A stretch of 44,701 bases of DNA from Clostridia bacterium (GTDB lineage: Bacteria; Bacillota; Clostridia; Oscillospirales; CAG-272): contig JAFQPR010000012.1 in NCBI GenBank assembly GCA_017411605.1, forward strand, positions 1-44,701, in the 5' to 3' direction. This document shows positions 8,342 through 17,090 of this stretch, piece after piece. A model generated the notes under the pieces. It saw nothing but the letters and a program-made list of their open reading frames with translations, searched no databases and was not told the origin of the DNA. Numbering within the stretch: the stretch's first letter is position 1; each line of letters starts with the position of its first letter. The translations under genes and the position numbers were made by a program.

Positions 8342-8536
8342 ATGGATTTGGATTTTATAATGAAGGCGGCGGGGATAGCAATGACGGTTGCGGTGACCTG
8401 CCAGATATTGAGCCGCGTCGGAAGAGATGATCAGGGAAATCTTGTAGCTCTCGCGGGGATTGTCGCAATGCTGGTATTGCTTTTCGGAGAAATAGCGTCC
8501 TTGTTTGACACGGTAAGGGATATATTTGGTTTATAA
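8342..8536 (+). CDS. spoIIIAC: Stage III sporulation protein AC
   Basis: A 64-residue protein with two TM helices. Its size and the motif around GRDDQGNLVALAG are characteristic of SpoIIIAC, a small membrane component of the feeding tube. GGGAG precedes the ATG. A 5-bp stem with a 7-nt loop (8314-8330) ends directly at that ribosome site and may modulate translation. Confidence 0.93.
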   Translation: MDLDFIMKAAGIAMTVAVTCQILSRVGRDDQGNLVALAGIVAMLVLLFGEIASLFDTVRDIFGL

Positions 8537-8594
8537 AATGCTTGTGCGAAAGCCTTTAAATGTTTTTAATTAAGAGTAAGGAGAGATACGGGAC

Positions 8595-8981
8595 GTGGAT
8601 TTTGCCGGCGTATGCATTGCTGTTTTACTCGTTGCCTCACTTTCCTTAATATTGAAAGTATTCGGCTTTAAGGGAGCTCCCGTTTTTGGCGCTCTTGCTT
8701 TTTGCGCGTTATTATCCTCGTTTGTAAATAAAATGAACAGCGCATTTACGTTGTTTTCGGATTTTTCGTCCGTAGCTGATATTTCGGTTTATACGGAAGC
8801 GTGTATTAAGGTGATAGGAATAGGATATCTTGCGGGAATAAGCGGTGACGTTTGCAGAGAAATTGGAGAGGGCGGAGCTGCCAAGTTCATAAACGTTTTT
8901 GCGAAGTTTGAGCTTATCGCAATTTGCGCTCCGTTTATCAAAGAACTTTTTGAATCGGTGATAACGCTTGTCGGAGGTTGA
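8595..8981 (+). CDS. spoIIIAD: Stage III sporulation protein AD
   Basis: A 128-residue, very hydrophobic protein with about four TM segments, matching SpoIIIAD in length and position. Translation probably begins at GTG 8595, with AAGGAG about 11 nt upstream; no better ATG exists near the N-terminus. Its stop codon directly abuts the ATG of spoIIIAE. Confidence 0.92.
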   Translation: MDFAGVCIAVLLVASLSLILKVFGFKGAPVFGALAFCALLSSFVNKMNSAFTLFSDFSSVADISVYTEACIKVIGIGYLAGISGDVCREIGEGGAAKFINVFAKFELIAICAPFIKELFESVITLVGG

Positions 8982-10181
8982 ATGAAAAGGTTTTTTATTT
9001 GCGTTTTGTTGATATTGATATCCGTCGCAAATCTATGCTCGTTTTGCATAGCGGATACAAAAAAAGAAAACTATAGTTTGCAAAAAACTGTTAGTTTGGA
9101 TGCATACGAAGCGATTTCTGATTCTAACAAACCGGAGAAAAAAGCAAATAAAAGCAAAGAAGAGGCAAACGCCGATGAGCAGCTTCGCGCAATTTTTTCG
9201 GACTTTTTAAAAATTCTTCCGGAAGGAGTGCCAAGTGATGCCGGTGATATTTCGGGCGCTGTCGGAATTAGTGAGGCGTTCGCTTTTGTTACCTCGGTTT
9301 TAGAAGAAAGCCGCGCTTCAACCTATTTTTGTATGTTGCTGGGTATTGCGTTGCTTTTTTGTCTTGCAGAGCTTTTTTCTGATGAGGCGGGCGAAGCGGC
9401 TGCCACGGTGAAAAGCGCTTCAGCTTTAATACTTTCACTTCCTGTTTTGTATTTTGGTAAGGAGGTTATAGTATCCGTCAGCGAAGGAATATCCTCGGGC
9501 AGTGATTTCTTTTCGGAGGTAATTCCGATTTTTTCTTCCGTAGTGGCGATAGGAGCGGGCGGCGCTACGGCGGGGAGCGCTGCGGTAACAATGAATGCTT
9601 CGCTTTCGGTTGTGTCAGAAATTCTTGCCGAAAATCTCTTGCCGATGTCAACCTTGATTTTCGGTCTTTCTCTTTTGTCAAGTGTTGACACGGGTCAGGG
9701 TGTAAGCGGTGTGGCAAAGGGCGTTCGCAATTGTTTCAATTTTTTTATAGGTTTAGTTTGCGCGATTATAGTTGCGGTCTTCGGTGCGCAGACGTTTGTT
9801 TCCGCCTCGCGCGACAGTCTTGCGCTGAGAAGCGCAAAATATGCGTTATCCGGCATGATACCTATAGTAGGAGGCACAGTCTCGGGAACTCTTTCTCTTC
9901 TTATATCCGGTGTGCGTCTTTTGTCCGGTACTATCGGAGTAATTTCGGTTATTGCTCTGCTATCTCTTATGGGAGCGCCGCTTGTTTCACTGCTGTTTTA
10001 TAGATTTTGTATCGGTGCGTGTATAACTTTGACGTCTTTTTCGGGCGCCGTATTCGGTGAACGCTTCTTTTCTTCCGTGAGAGGGGCTGTTGACTGTTTG
10101 ATAGCAGTTCTCACTTCTTCGAGCTTAGTATATATCCTTGAAATAATCATTCTGGCGGCGACTCTTGGAAATGTATCGTGA
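8982..10181 (+). CDS. spoIIIAE: Stage III sporulation protein AE
   Basis: A 399-residue protein with an N-terminal signal or TM segment (about residues 1-24), a charged linker rich in Lys and Glu (about 35-65), then a long Gly/Ala/Ser-rich multi-TM region. The length equals that of typical SpoIIIAE, the large polytopic component of the forespore feeding channel. The ATG follows the spoIIIAD stop immediately and GGAGG lies inside the end of spoIIIAD. The next gene begins 9 nt after its stop. Confidence 0.93.
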   Translation: MKRFFICVLLILISVANLCSFCIADTKKENYSLQKTVSLDAYEAISDSNKPEKKANKSKEEANADEQLRAIFSDFLKILPEGVPSDAGDISGAVGISEAFAFVTSVLEESRASTYFCMLLGIALLFCLAELFSDEAGEAAATVKSASALILSLPVLYFGKEVIVSVSEGISSGSDFFSEVIPIFSSVVAIGAGGATAGSAAVTMNASLSVVSEILAENLLPMSTLIFGLSLLSSVDTGQGVSGVAKGVRNCFNFFIGLVCAIIVAVFGAQTFVSASRDSLALRSAKYALSGMIPIVGGTVSGTLSLLISGVRLLSGTIGVISVIALLSLMGAPLVSLLFYRFCIGACITLTSFSGAVFGERFFSSVRGAVDCLIAVLTSSSLVYILEIIILAATLGNVS

Positions 10182-10190
10182 GGTGTGGAA

Positions 10191-10652
10191 ATGAAAAACG
10201 GTGTTGTTTATATTATATCGGTTGTGTGCGTTGTAGCATTTTCATCCTTTTGTATGTATGATACGGAAAAAATGCGCGGAGCGCGAGGCGCTCTCGGAAT
10301 TATACTCCTCTCTGCGTTGGCTATCCCTTTTGTAAATACGTTGGTTGGCTTTTCGGATATTTCTTTTGATGACATTCCGATATACGGAGATGAATATAGC
10401 GATGATGTACGCGACGAGACGTTAAAAAAAGCATTTTTGCAAGGAATAGAGCAGGCTTTGAAGGAAGAGTTCTTTCTAAATGAAGAAGATATGGAAGTTA
10501 CGTGCTCGGGTTTTTCTCTTGAATATATGAAGGCTGAGAAAATCAATATAACTTTATCGGGCAGTGCGGCTTTTTCGGATTTGAGAGCAATTCGAGAATT
10601 CGTTGAAGAGTCCAAGCTCGGAGAATGCGAGGTTTTTATTTCGTTTGAATAA
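10191..10652 (+). CDS. spoIIIAF: Stage III sporulation protein AF (divergent)
   Basis: A 153-residue protein with two N-terminal TM segments and a C-terminal alpha/beta domain that fits the ring-building fold of SpoIIIAF. It is shorter than the roughly 200-residue Bacillus protein and divergent in sequence, so the call rests heavily on its place between AE and AG. The ATG at 10191 has GAGGTG 5 nt upstream; a GTG at 10185 would add two residues. Its end overlaps the likely start of spoIIIAG. Confidence 0.82.
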   Translation: MKNGVVYIISVVCVVAFSSFCMYDTEKMRGARGALGIILLSALAIPFVNTLVGFSDISFDDIPIYGDEYSDDVRDETLKKAFLQGIEQALKEEFFLNEEDMEVTCSGFSLEYMKAEKINITLSGSAAFSDLRAIREFVEESKLGECEVFISFE

Positions 10653-11064
10653 TTTTTACGGCATAATAAGAGATTTCGTAAAAGATAAAAAGAAGCTTGT
10701 TGTATTACTTATAGGGCTCTTTGGAGTTCTTTTGATTGCTTTATCGTTTGGTACGAATACCGAAAAGAATCAAAAAGAATATACTCTTGATGAATATAAG
10801 ACAGAACTTGAGGATGAGCTGAGGAGCCTTTGTGAGTCGGTCGAGGGGGCGGGAAAGTGTCGGGTTACGGTGACGTTTTCTGACGGAGAGAGATTTGAAT
10901 ACAAGGGCTCAAACGTCATAGGAAGTGAGCCGCCCAGAGTGCTTGGTGTGACTGTTGTATGCCGAGGAGGGGACGATCCCGATATAAAAAAGAACATATC
11001 CGAATGTATGACAGCGCTTTTTGATATAGGCTCAAACAGAGTATGCGTTCTCAAAATGAAATAA
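10645..11064 (+). CDS. spoIIIAG: Stage III sporulation protein AG
   Basis: A protein of about 139 residues with one N-terminal TM segment and the conserved SpoIIIAG core: EGAGKCRVTVTF, then LGVTVVCRGGDD and a C-terminal ALFDIGSNRVCVLKM. SpoIIIAG forms a large ring resembling secretin assemblies. The start is uncertain. TTG 10645 overlaps the spoIIIAF stop and has GCGAGG upstream. An in-frame TTG at 10603 would add 14 non-conserved residues. No ATG start is available. Confidence 0.9.
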   Translation: MNNFYGIIRDFVKDKKKLVVLLIGLFGVLLIALSFGTNTEKNQKEYTLDEYKTELEDELRSLCESVEGAGKCRVTVTFSDGERFEYKGSNVIGSEPPRVLGVTVVCRGGDDPDIKKNISECMTALFDIGSNRVCVLKMK

Positions 11065-11140
11065 ATTTGCAAAGTATAGCATATTCGGTGAAAAACGAAC
11101 ATAAGGTTTATCAGCAACAAAAAAAGGAGATTTACATAAA

Positions 11141-11692
11141 ATGAAAAACGAAAAAGTTAAGCAATTTTTCTCATCAAAGGCGGCAAGAAGCATGATCGTT
11201 ATTGCTGCGGTCCTTCTCATAGGTCTGGCGGTCTATCTCAATTACCGTTGGTTCTACGATCCCACGGGCTCTCTCGGTTACGGAGAGAACAATATGGAGG
11301 ATAACTTCAACGATTCCGCATCAACAGATGCGGATGCAGACGAGAGCAAGGATTATTTTGCCGCTGCTCTTCTTACCCGTCAGCAGTCGAGAGACGAGGC
11401 TATCGACGTTCTTACTCTTGTAAGCGGCTCCGCTGATGCGGATGAAGAAACAAAGGCTGAGGCTCAGGCGAAGATCTCGAAGATCGCACTTGATATTCAA
11501 AACGAGGCGAATATCGAAACTCTTATCAAGGCAAAAGGATTTGAGGAGTGCGTTGCCGTTATAGGCGAAGACTCCGTAAGTGTTATCGTAAAAGCCGAAG
11601 AGCTTCAAGCAAAGCAGACGGCGCAGATACTCTCGATAGTATATGAAACTACAGGTATTGCACCCGAAAAAGTAAGTATCATAAACAAATAA
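11141..11692 (+). CDS. spoIIIAH: Stage III sporulation protein AH
   Basis: A 183-residue bitopic protein with a short basic N-terminus, a TM segment at about residues 17-34, an acidic linker, then the YscJ/FliF-like ring domain. Conserved features include YFAAALLTRQQSRDEAIDVL and the Cys-containing GFEECVAVI. In the mother-cell membrane it binds forespore SpoIIQ across the septal space. It follows a 76-nt gap with AAAGGAG before its ATG, and it closes the operon ahead of the terminator at 11756. Confidence 0.95.
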   Translation: MKNEKVKQFFSSKAARSMIVIAAVLLIGLAVYLNYRWFYDPTGSLGYGENNMEDNFNDSASTDADADESKDYFAAALLTRQQSRDEAIDVLTLVSGSADADEETKAEAQAKISKIALDIQNEANIETLIKAKGFEECVAVIGEDSVSVIVKAEELQAKQTAQILSIVYETTGIAPEKVSIINK

Positions 11693-11755
11693 AGCGGGCT
11701 GAGGCTAAAAACCGCTTGCGAAGCGGGTCTCGAAGTTCTCATCTCAATCGAAACG

Positions 11756-11797
11756 AAAAGAGGACATTTCGGTTAAAAACCGATTTGTTCTCTTTTT
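11756..11797 (+). terminator. Terminator of the spoIIIA operon
   Basis: An 11-bp outer stem (11756-11766 with 11786-11796, one G-T pair) encloses an inner TCGGTT/AACCGA stem and ends in a T run. A second hairpin (about 11711-11728, ACCGCTT with AAGCGGGT) lies just upstream. Confidence 0.85.
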
Positions 11798-11832
11798 ACG
11801 TAGATTAACGCTTATATTATTATTTAAAAATA

Positions 11833-11861
11833 TTGACAATCGGAAAAAAGTGTGATAAGAT
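11833..11861 (+). promoter_or_regulatory. Sigma-A promoter of asd
   Basis: TTGACA (11833-11838) and TAAGAT (11856-11861) are separated by 17 bp, giving a leader of about 50 nt. The TTG in the -35 box is in frame with asd and could be mistaken for its start. The leader is too short for a lysine riboswitch. Confidence 0.85.
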
Positions 11862-11919
11862 ATTCTTGTTTTACTTTAGTAAATTAAAATGCGCCCAAAA
11901 AGGCGGAACGGAGATTTTT

Positions 11920-13005
11920 ATGGAAAAGCTTAAGGTTGGTATTATCGGTGCAACAGGAATGGTCGGTCAGAGATTTATAACTCTGCTCGCTGATCATCCT
12001 TATTTTGAAATAACTGCTCTCGTTGCAGGTCCGAGATCTGCGGGAAAGTCCTATGCCGAAGCGGTTGACGGAAGATGGAAACTTTCCGAAAAATGCCCCG
12101 ACAGAATTATGAATATGAACGTTATTTCGTCCGATGAGGTTGACGAGGTGAAAAAGCTCGTTGATTTCGTATTCTGCGCAGTAAGCCTTTCGAAGGATGA
12201 AACTCGCGCGCTTGAGGAGAGATATGCGAAAGCGGAGATACCCGTAGTATCGAACAACTCTGCGCACAGATGGACGCCTGACGTGCCTATGGTTATTCCC
12301 GAAATAAACGACTCTCACCTTGAAGTTATTACAGCTCAGCGCAAAAGACTCGGTACCGAGCGCGGATTTATCGCCGTTAAACCCAACTGCTCTATCCAGT
12401 CTTACGTAGGAGCACTCGCTCCCCTTCGTAAATACGGCATCAAGGAAGTTGTCGTTACTACGTATCAGGCTATAAGCGGAGCGGGAAAGACCTTCAACGA
12501 ATGGCCCGAAATGATAGATAACCTTATTCCCTTTATAGGCGGTGAGGAGGAGAAGAGCGAGAAAGAGCCTCTCAGAGTTTTCGGCGAGGTAAAAGACGGC
12601 GCTATCGTTCCCGCGACATCTCCCGTAATCACTTCTCAGTGTCTCAGAGTTCCCGTAACCGACGGTCATATGGCTGCTGTATTCGTTAAATTTGATAATA
12701 AGCCTACCAAGGAGCAGATACTTGCCGATTGGAATGATTACTCGGGCAAGCCTCAGTCACTCGGACTTCCTTCAGCTCCCGATAAGTTCCTCACTTACTT
12801 CGAAGAGGAGAACAGACCGCAGACAAAGCTTGACAGAGATATATACGGCGGTATGGGAGTAACGCTCGGAAGACTTCGCGAGGATACCGTTTACGACTAT
12901 AAATTCGTAGGTCTTTCTCATAACACTAAAAGAGGTGCTGCAGGCGGAGCCGTTCTTATTGCGGAGCTGCTTTACAGAGAGGGATACATAACAAAAACGC
13001 ATTAA
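11920..13005 (+). CDS. asd: Aspartate-semialdehyde dehydrogenase (archaeal/fungal-type)
   Basis: A 361-residue NADP-dependent enzyme that makes aspartate semialdehyde, the branch point to lysine/diaminopimelate, threonine and methionine. The Rossmann motif GIIGATGMVGQRF is at the N-terminus. The nucleophilic Cys lies in KPNCSIQ, the IPFIGGEEEK element follows, and a conserved His lies in VTDGHMAAVFVK. Length and motifs fit the archaeal/fungal-type branch rather than the E. coli type. The ATG at 11920 has ACGGAG upstream. Diaminopimelate also feeds peptidoglycan and dipicolinate, but the position beside spoIIIA is probably incidental, since it has its own promoter and terminator. Confidence 0.95.
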   Translation: MEKLKVGIIGATGMVGQRFITLLADHPYFEITALVAGPRSAGKSYAEAVDGRWKLSEKCPDRIMNMNVISSDEVDEVKKLVDFVFCAVSLSKDETRALEERYAKAEIPVVSNNSAHRWTPDVPMVIPEINDSHLEVITAQRKRLGTERGFIAVKPNCSIQSYVGALAPLRKYGIKEVVVTTYQAISGAGKTFNEWPEMIDNLIPFIGGEEEKSEKEPLRVFGEVKDGAIVPATSPVITSQCLRVPVTDGHMAAVFVKFDNKPTKEQILADWNDYSGKPQSLGLPSAPDKFLTYFEEENRPQTKLDRDIYGGMGVTLGRLREDTVYDYKFVGLSHNTKRGAAGGAVLIAELLYREGYITKTH

Positions 13006-13064
13006 ATTGCTTTAAAATATGTTATTTTGGTGATTTTGAATAAAATTCATCTTTGAAATTTGTC

Positions 13065-13108
13065 ATAGGCTACGCTATTAATCGATGCGTAGCCTATTGA
13101 CTTTTTTA
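13065..13108 (+). terminator. Terminator of asd
   Basis: A perfect 11-bp stem (13065-13075 with 13087-13097) and an 11-nt loop, followed by a T-rich tract. The tail overlaps the -35 box of the next promoter, so the two signals are packed together. Confidence 0.85.
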
Positions 13109-13125
13109 TCTCTAAAATGTATAAT
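13097..13125 (+). promoter_or_regulatory. Sigma-A promoter of the lipoprotein trio
   Basis: TTGACT (13097-13102) and TATAAT (13120-13125) are separated by 17 bp. The -35 hexamer begins at the last base of the asd terminator stem. Confidence 0.78.
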
Positions 13126-13171
13126 TATAATAGTTATAAAATGCTATAATAATCTGAATGAGGTACTAACT

Positions 13172-13822
13172 ATGAAAAAAATCATATGCTTACTCCTGAT
13201 TTTGGCTTGCGCATTTGCGATGGTTTCTTGTAAAAAGAAGAATAAAGACACAGAAACCGGCGTTGATACTATCAGCAATATAGTTAACGGATCGCTTGCA
13301 ACCAAAATAGTAACTAAGACAGAATATCTCGTAGAGGGAGAGGAAGCTCTTACAGGTAAGTATACCACCGAGATTGACAGAAGCAGAGGAAATTCCAAGT
13401 TCACCTTCGAATATCAGAGATATGCAACGATCGAAGATATGAACGATGACCGAGTAAAGACCGTTAAGGGATCTGTTCTTTTAAATGCTGACGGTAACGT
13501 ATCTTATAACGAGGGCGATACGTGGGAAGCAGCTGATGCTACCGCTTATCTTCCTTTCAACCTTGATATCAATGAATCAAGATTTGTAAGCCACGAGATC
13601 AGCGAAGACGGAACCGACCTTAGGGCAGAGATCGCAGCAAGCGATGCTAAGAAGGTCTTTGGTACGGATATTTCCGCCGAAGGTAACATTACGCTCGAAG
13701 TAGATACTAACGGTAAGTATCTTTACGAGGTCAGAATCCTTTACACTGCTAAGGGATCAGGAGCCAATGTTAATATCCAGACCTCTTACGACTATTCGCA
13801 AGTAGACGTCAAGTTTGAATAA
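13172..13822 (+). CDS. Lipoprotein 1 of a tandem trio
   Basis: A 216-residue protein with signal peptide and lipobox ending MVSC (Cys about residue 19), then a Lys-rich spacer and a beta-rich domain. It should sit on the outer face of the membrane. GAGGT precedes the ATG at 13172. The alternating beta strands and overall layout resemble LolA/LppX-like carrier folds, but this is an impression and no signature residue confirms it. It starts a three-gene operon; lipoprotein 2 follows after 26 nt. All three share size class, lipobox style and architecture and are probably distant paralogs. Confidence 0.75.
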   Translation: MKKIICLLLILACAFAMVSCKKKNKDTETGVDTISNIVNGSLATKIVTKTEYLVEGEEALTGKYTTEIDRSRGNSKFTFEYQRYATIEDMNDDRVKTVKGSVLLNADGNVSYNEGDTWEAADATAYLPFNLDINESRFVSHEISEDGTDLRAEIAASDAKKVFGTDISAEGNITLEVDTNGKYLYEVRILYTAKGSGANVNIQTSYDYSQVDVKFE

Positions 13823-13848
13823 TAAGCAGGTTAATATAGGAGGATAAA

Positions 13849-14595
13849 ATGATGAAAAAGATTTTAGCTTTATTACTTATAATCTGCTGTTGCTTAACGG
13901 TTGTATCCTGTAAGAAAAAGAACCCGGATAAGTCTGACGATAATCTTCAGCTTTTTGCTGATATGTTTGCTGCCAGCGCGCCCAAGAGATCTGAGGTTAC
14001 TACTACGATATCCGCAAATAACCTTGAGCTCGTCAGCACCTACACTCTTATAACCGGCACGGTTGGCGGTAAAGCTGCTTCTTACTTTGAGAGCAACGTT
14101 ACAACGATGAACGACGTAGAGAATGACCAGGGTGATCTTAACGAGAAGGTAACTAAGACAACTAAGTATTATTATCTCGAAGGTAAGGGCACAAGAACAA
14201 ACAAAGGCAGATGGAAGGCGGATGGCGAGGACTTCGCTCCCGCGGCAGGAAGCATTTCTCTCGATCTTAAGAAAGAGTATTTCGAGAATACGGAATACTT
14301 CGAGGATTCTTCCACTCAGACTCTTGTTCTTTACATTGCAGAGGATCTTGAAGAAACCAATGGTTATGCAAAGAAGGTTCTCAAAAAGTATATTCCTCAG
14401 TCTCAGTTCTTCGGTTATGAAACTAAAATAACGATTACCGCTTCGGGTGGACGTATTTCTCACCTTCTTATAGAGTGCATCGACTATGAGCATTTCGTAG
14501 GAGATGAGTACGATCCCGTTGAGATTTCGGACGCAACGCTTGTTATTGACGTCAGCTATTCGTATAACATTGAGTTGGATATGGATTTTGAATAA
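13849..14595 (+). CDS. Lipoprotein 2 of a tandem trio
   Basis: A 248-residue lipoprotein (lipobox VVSC followed by KKK) with a beta-rich mature part that ends in alternating acidic and aromatic residues. AGGAGG lies 5 nt before ATG 13849 and 8 nt before ATG 13852; either may be used. It contains a segment with several Lys/Tyr residues (around YYYLEGKG) and no catalytic motif. Co-transcribed with its neighbours; function unknown. Confidence 0.75.
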   Translation: MMKKILALLLIICCCLTVVSCKKKNPDKSDDNLQLFADMFAASAPKRSEVTTTISANNLELVSTYTLITGTVGGKAASYFESNVTTMNDVENDQGDLNEKVTKTTKYYYLEGKGTRTNKGRWKADGEDFAPAAGSISLDLKKEYFENTEYFEDSSTQTLVLYIAEDLEETNGYAKKVLKKYIPQSQFFGYETKITITASGGRISHLLIECIDYEHFVGDEYDPVEISDATLVIDVSYSYNIELDMDFE

Positions 14596-14644
14596 TTCGT
14601 GTTATGCCGAATAATAAAAAGAAATTAACCGAAAGGATCTAAAA

Positions 14645-15247
14645 ATGAAAAAGATTATATCTGTTATACTTATTGTTTGCTGCATGCTTACGGTTTGTTC
14701 TTGCAGCGCTATAAAAAATAAGTTTGGTAAAAAAAATGAGAATTCACCCATTGCTCCTTTTGAGACCGCGGCTGCAAACACCAATGCTTCAAACGTAATC
14801 GTTGATATCGAGAAAGAAACCGAGCTCGGTAAGCTTACGTCCAAGCTTGAAGTAAACTTCGCAAACGACGGCTCTGCGAGCATTGTTTATACATACGAGA
14901 AGTTCAACCTTATCGGTGAGGGCGCAGAGGACGAAACCAAGAGTACCGTTACCTGCAATATCGTACGCGCTGCAGACGGAACTTATTCCGGCGATATGCC
15001 CGAGGGCTTAGATCTCTCCGCTGTATCTGCCGCTCCCGCTCTTAAGCTTGAGTCCGTTAAGGATGCTGCTGTTGTAAATGAGAAGGGCGACACTCTTACT
15101 GTTGCCGTTCCCGCTGACGTTAGCGCAGCGGTTTACGGTTCCGCGCTTTCTTATGACTCCGAGCTTGAAATCTTCATAAAGAACGGCGCCGTTTCTCTTA
15201 TGGAGATCACCTTCGAGGGTGGAAAGATCACTTATCAGTACGCATAA
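14645..15247 (+). CDS. Lipoprotein 3 of a tandem trio
   Basis: A 200-residue lipoprotein with lipobox VCSC around residue 20, a short Lys/Asn-rich linker and a beta-rich domain. AAAGGAT precedes the ATG. The domain begins with residues resembling those after the linker in lipoprotein 1 (an E-K-E-T-E-L-G-K type strand). It closes the operon before the strong terminator at 15283. No enzyme motif was seen and the function is unknown. Confidence 0.75.
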   Translation: MKKIISVILIVCCMLTVCSCSAIKNKFGKKNENSPIAPFETAAANTNASNVIVDIEKETELGKLTSKLEVNFANDGSASIVYTYEKFNLIGEGAEDETKSTVTCNIVRAADGTYSGDMPEGLDLSAVSAAPALKLESVKDAAVVNEKGDTLTVAVPADVSAAVYGSALSYDSELEIFIKNGAVSLMEITFEGGKITYQYA

Positions 15248-15282
15248 GTTATTTTAATATTTTGGCTTCTTTGAAGCTAAAC

Positions 15283-15315
15283 AAAAAGGGTTACCTCGGC
15301 GAGGTAACCCTTTTT
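15283..15315. terminator. Strong bidirectional terminator
   Basis: A perfect 15-bp stem (15283-15297 with 15301-15315) and a 3-nt loop, with A5 and T5 flanks on the two sides. It serves the converging lipoprotein trio and the surE operon. Confidence 0.93.
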
Positions 15316-15375
15316 ATGCTTTTTATGCTTGAGGTATTATCGGCTTATAAGTCCATATTGTATTGCTTATTTTTA

Positions 15376-16101
15376 TTATAAGTTTTTAGCCTTAAGCGCG
15401 GTGAACGCATCCTTATTCAGCCTTGAGAGCGTTATCGGTGTTATAGATATATATCCGTTTGCGGTAGCAACCGTATCGCGCGAGAGATCATTCGGCTTCT
15501 CGTCGGGTATCATCTCTCCTGTCTGAAGATACATATCGTTGCCTATTGGCTTGAATTCATCCGTGAAATAAGGCGTTCCCTGGCAGGTAATAATTATACC
15601 GCGTGGATCTTTTGGAATGTTTACGTTATATATATCATTATAATCAAAGAGATTGTTATCCTTTATATAATTATATATATAGTCAAGCTGCGCCGCGGCA
15701 TCATCGCGTGTGTCGGGATAAGTGGAAAGAGCGAGCGCTCGGTGATTCCAATAAGATGCCTCGAATATCGCCGCAACAGTTCCCGAATATATCATATCCA
15801 CCCCGAGGTTTACACCGCGATTTATGCCCGAAAGCACGAGATCGTACGTTCTTCCGAGACCCATGATGCCGAAGCGAACGCAATCAGCAGGAGTAGAGTC
15901 GCAGGAATATGCTTCAACGCCTTCCCATAAATCTACCTTTTTAATCTCAAACGGTTTAACAAACTCGATAGCGTGGCTTTTACCGCTTTGCTCGATCTTG
16001 GGAGCGACAACGGTGACCTCTCCCATTCTTTTTGCCCACTCAACGAGCGGAACTATTCCGGGAGCGAAAATACCGTCATCGTTGGTTATAAGAATTCTCA
16101 T
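15376..16101 (-). CDS. surE: 5'/3'-nucleotidase SurE
   Basis: A 241-residue metal-dependent phosphatase that removes phosphate from nucleoside 5'- and 3'-monophosphates. The metal-site residues are visible: Asp8-Asp9 in ITNDDG, the Ser in EQSGKSHA and the Asn in SGINRGVN. Its ATG overlaps the stop of the upstream DHH gene by 4 nt, so it is translationally coupled. It is the last gene of a three-gene operon. Pairing a nucleotidase with NrnA-like phosphoesterases fits turnover of short RNAs and nucleotides. Confidence 0.95.
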   Translation of the reverse strand: MRILITNDDGIFAPGIVPLVEWAKRMGEVTVVAPKIEQSGKSHAIEFVKPFEIKKVDLWEGVEAYSCDSTPADCVRFGIMGLGRTYDLVLSGINRGVNLGVDMIYSGTVAAIFEASYWNHRALALSTYPDTRDDAAAQLDYIYNYIKDNNLFDYNDIYNVNIPKDPRGIIITCQGTPYFTDEFKPIGNDMYLQTGEMIPDEKPNDLSRDTVATANGYISITPITLSRLNKDAFTALKAKNL

Positions 16102-17075
16102 AGCCAGCCCTCGTTTTCGCTTTTGTATTTACATAGCAGAGCGTCAGCCTCGGAAAGAAGCTTGTTCATCTGATTTTTTGAATATACGGTAGCGCCCGCT
16201 GCGCAAGCGTGACCGCCGCCGTGGTATTTTTCGGCAAGCTCGCTTACGGTGACGAATCTTGATCTGAGTCTTACTCTTATCTCGCCATTGTCGCCCTCGA
16301 TGAATGCTATCCATATAAGGCTGTCCTTAATTGAGTCCATATATGAAACGGATGCGCTGGCAGCCTCCTTAGAAAGATTCCATTTTTTCTGCATACGCTT
16401 GGTGACGAAGAGAGAAACAACGCCGTTTTCCGTTATTTTCATCTTGCGTCTGGCGTAGGACTCAAATTTATAATCGTTGAAATCCTTGAGGTAAAGATGC
16501 GCAAAGAGAGTATCCGTGTCAACTCCCGCGCCGAGAATTACGCCTGCGAGACGCATAGTTTCTCCCGAAACGTCCCTGAAACGAAATCTGCCTGAGTCGG
16601 TAACCATACCGCAGTAGATATAAGTTGCAGCTTCCTTGGTGAGTGTAAGCTCGTCGCTGAAGGTATCGTAAAAGGCCGCTATCATTTCCGAAGATGAGGA
16701 TCTGAGCTCCTCTACCCATTCGAGCGCGCCATAGCTTTCAACGGGGATATGATGGTCTATCTTGATGATCTCGCGGCAGAGCGAATATTTTTGATTTGAT
16801 ATTCTTTTAGTCGTCGCGGTATCGATAACTATACCGAGGGCATCGGCATACTCCTCGTCTGAGATAGGCTCGTCTTCAGGACCTAGAAATTCGAGAAAAT
16901 CGGAAAAATCCGCATTCTGCAAAAGCACCGTCTTCTCGGGATAAGTCGCCTTGATGATTGCTGCAAGTCCCTTTGTTGATCCAACCGCATCTCCGTCGGG
17001 ACGGAAATGTCTGAACAAAATTATTTTGTTGTATTCTTTGATTTTATTAAGTATAGGTAAAAGTTTTTCTCTCAT
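16098..17075 (-). CDS. DHH/DHHA1 phosphoesterase (NrnA-like), copy 1
   Basis: A 325-residue protein with the DHH-domain motifs HFRPDGDAVGS, VIDTATT and KIDHHIP and the C-terminal DHHA1 motif GGGHACAAGAT. Family members are Mn-dependent nano-RNases and pAp phosphatases or c-di-NMP/pNpN phosphodiesterases. All motifs look intact. It shares its ATGA overlap with surE, and the paralogous copy lies 15 nt upstream. Whether it prefers nanoRNA, pAp or pGpG cannot be read from sequence. pGpG clearance would link it to the c-di-GMP genes further on, but that is speculation. Confidence 0.9.
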   Translation of the reverse strand: MREKLLPILNKIKEYNKIILFRHFRPDGDAVGSTKGLAAIIKATYPEKTVLLQNADFSDFLEFLGPEDEPISDEEYADALGIVIDTATTKRISNQKYSLCREIIKIDHHIPVESYGALEWVEELRSSSSEMIAAFYDTFSDELTLTKEAATYIYCGMVTDSGRFRFRDVSGETMRLAGVILGAGVDTDTLFAHLYLKDFNDYKFESYARRKMKITENGVVSLFVTKRMQKKWNLSKEAASASVSYMDSIKDSLIWIAFIEGDNGEIRVRLRSRFVTVSELAEKYHGGGHACAAGATVYSKNQMNKLLSEADALLCKYKSENEGWL

Positions 17076-17090
17076 TTTGACAACCTCTAT

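Noticed and set aside
11698-11919. Lysine riboswitch upstream of asd
   Set aside because: The promoter at 11833 leaves only about 50 nt of leader, and the characteristic L-box segments are absent. The hairpins before it belong to the spoIIIA terminator region.
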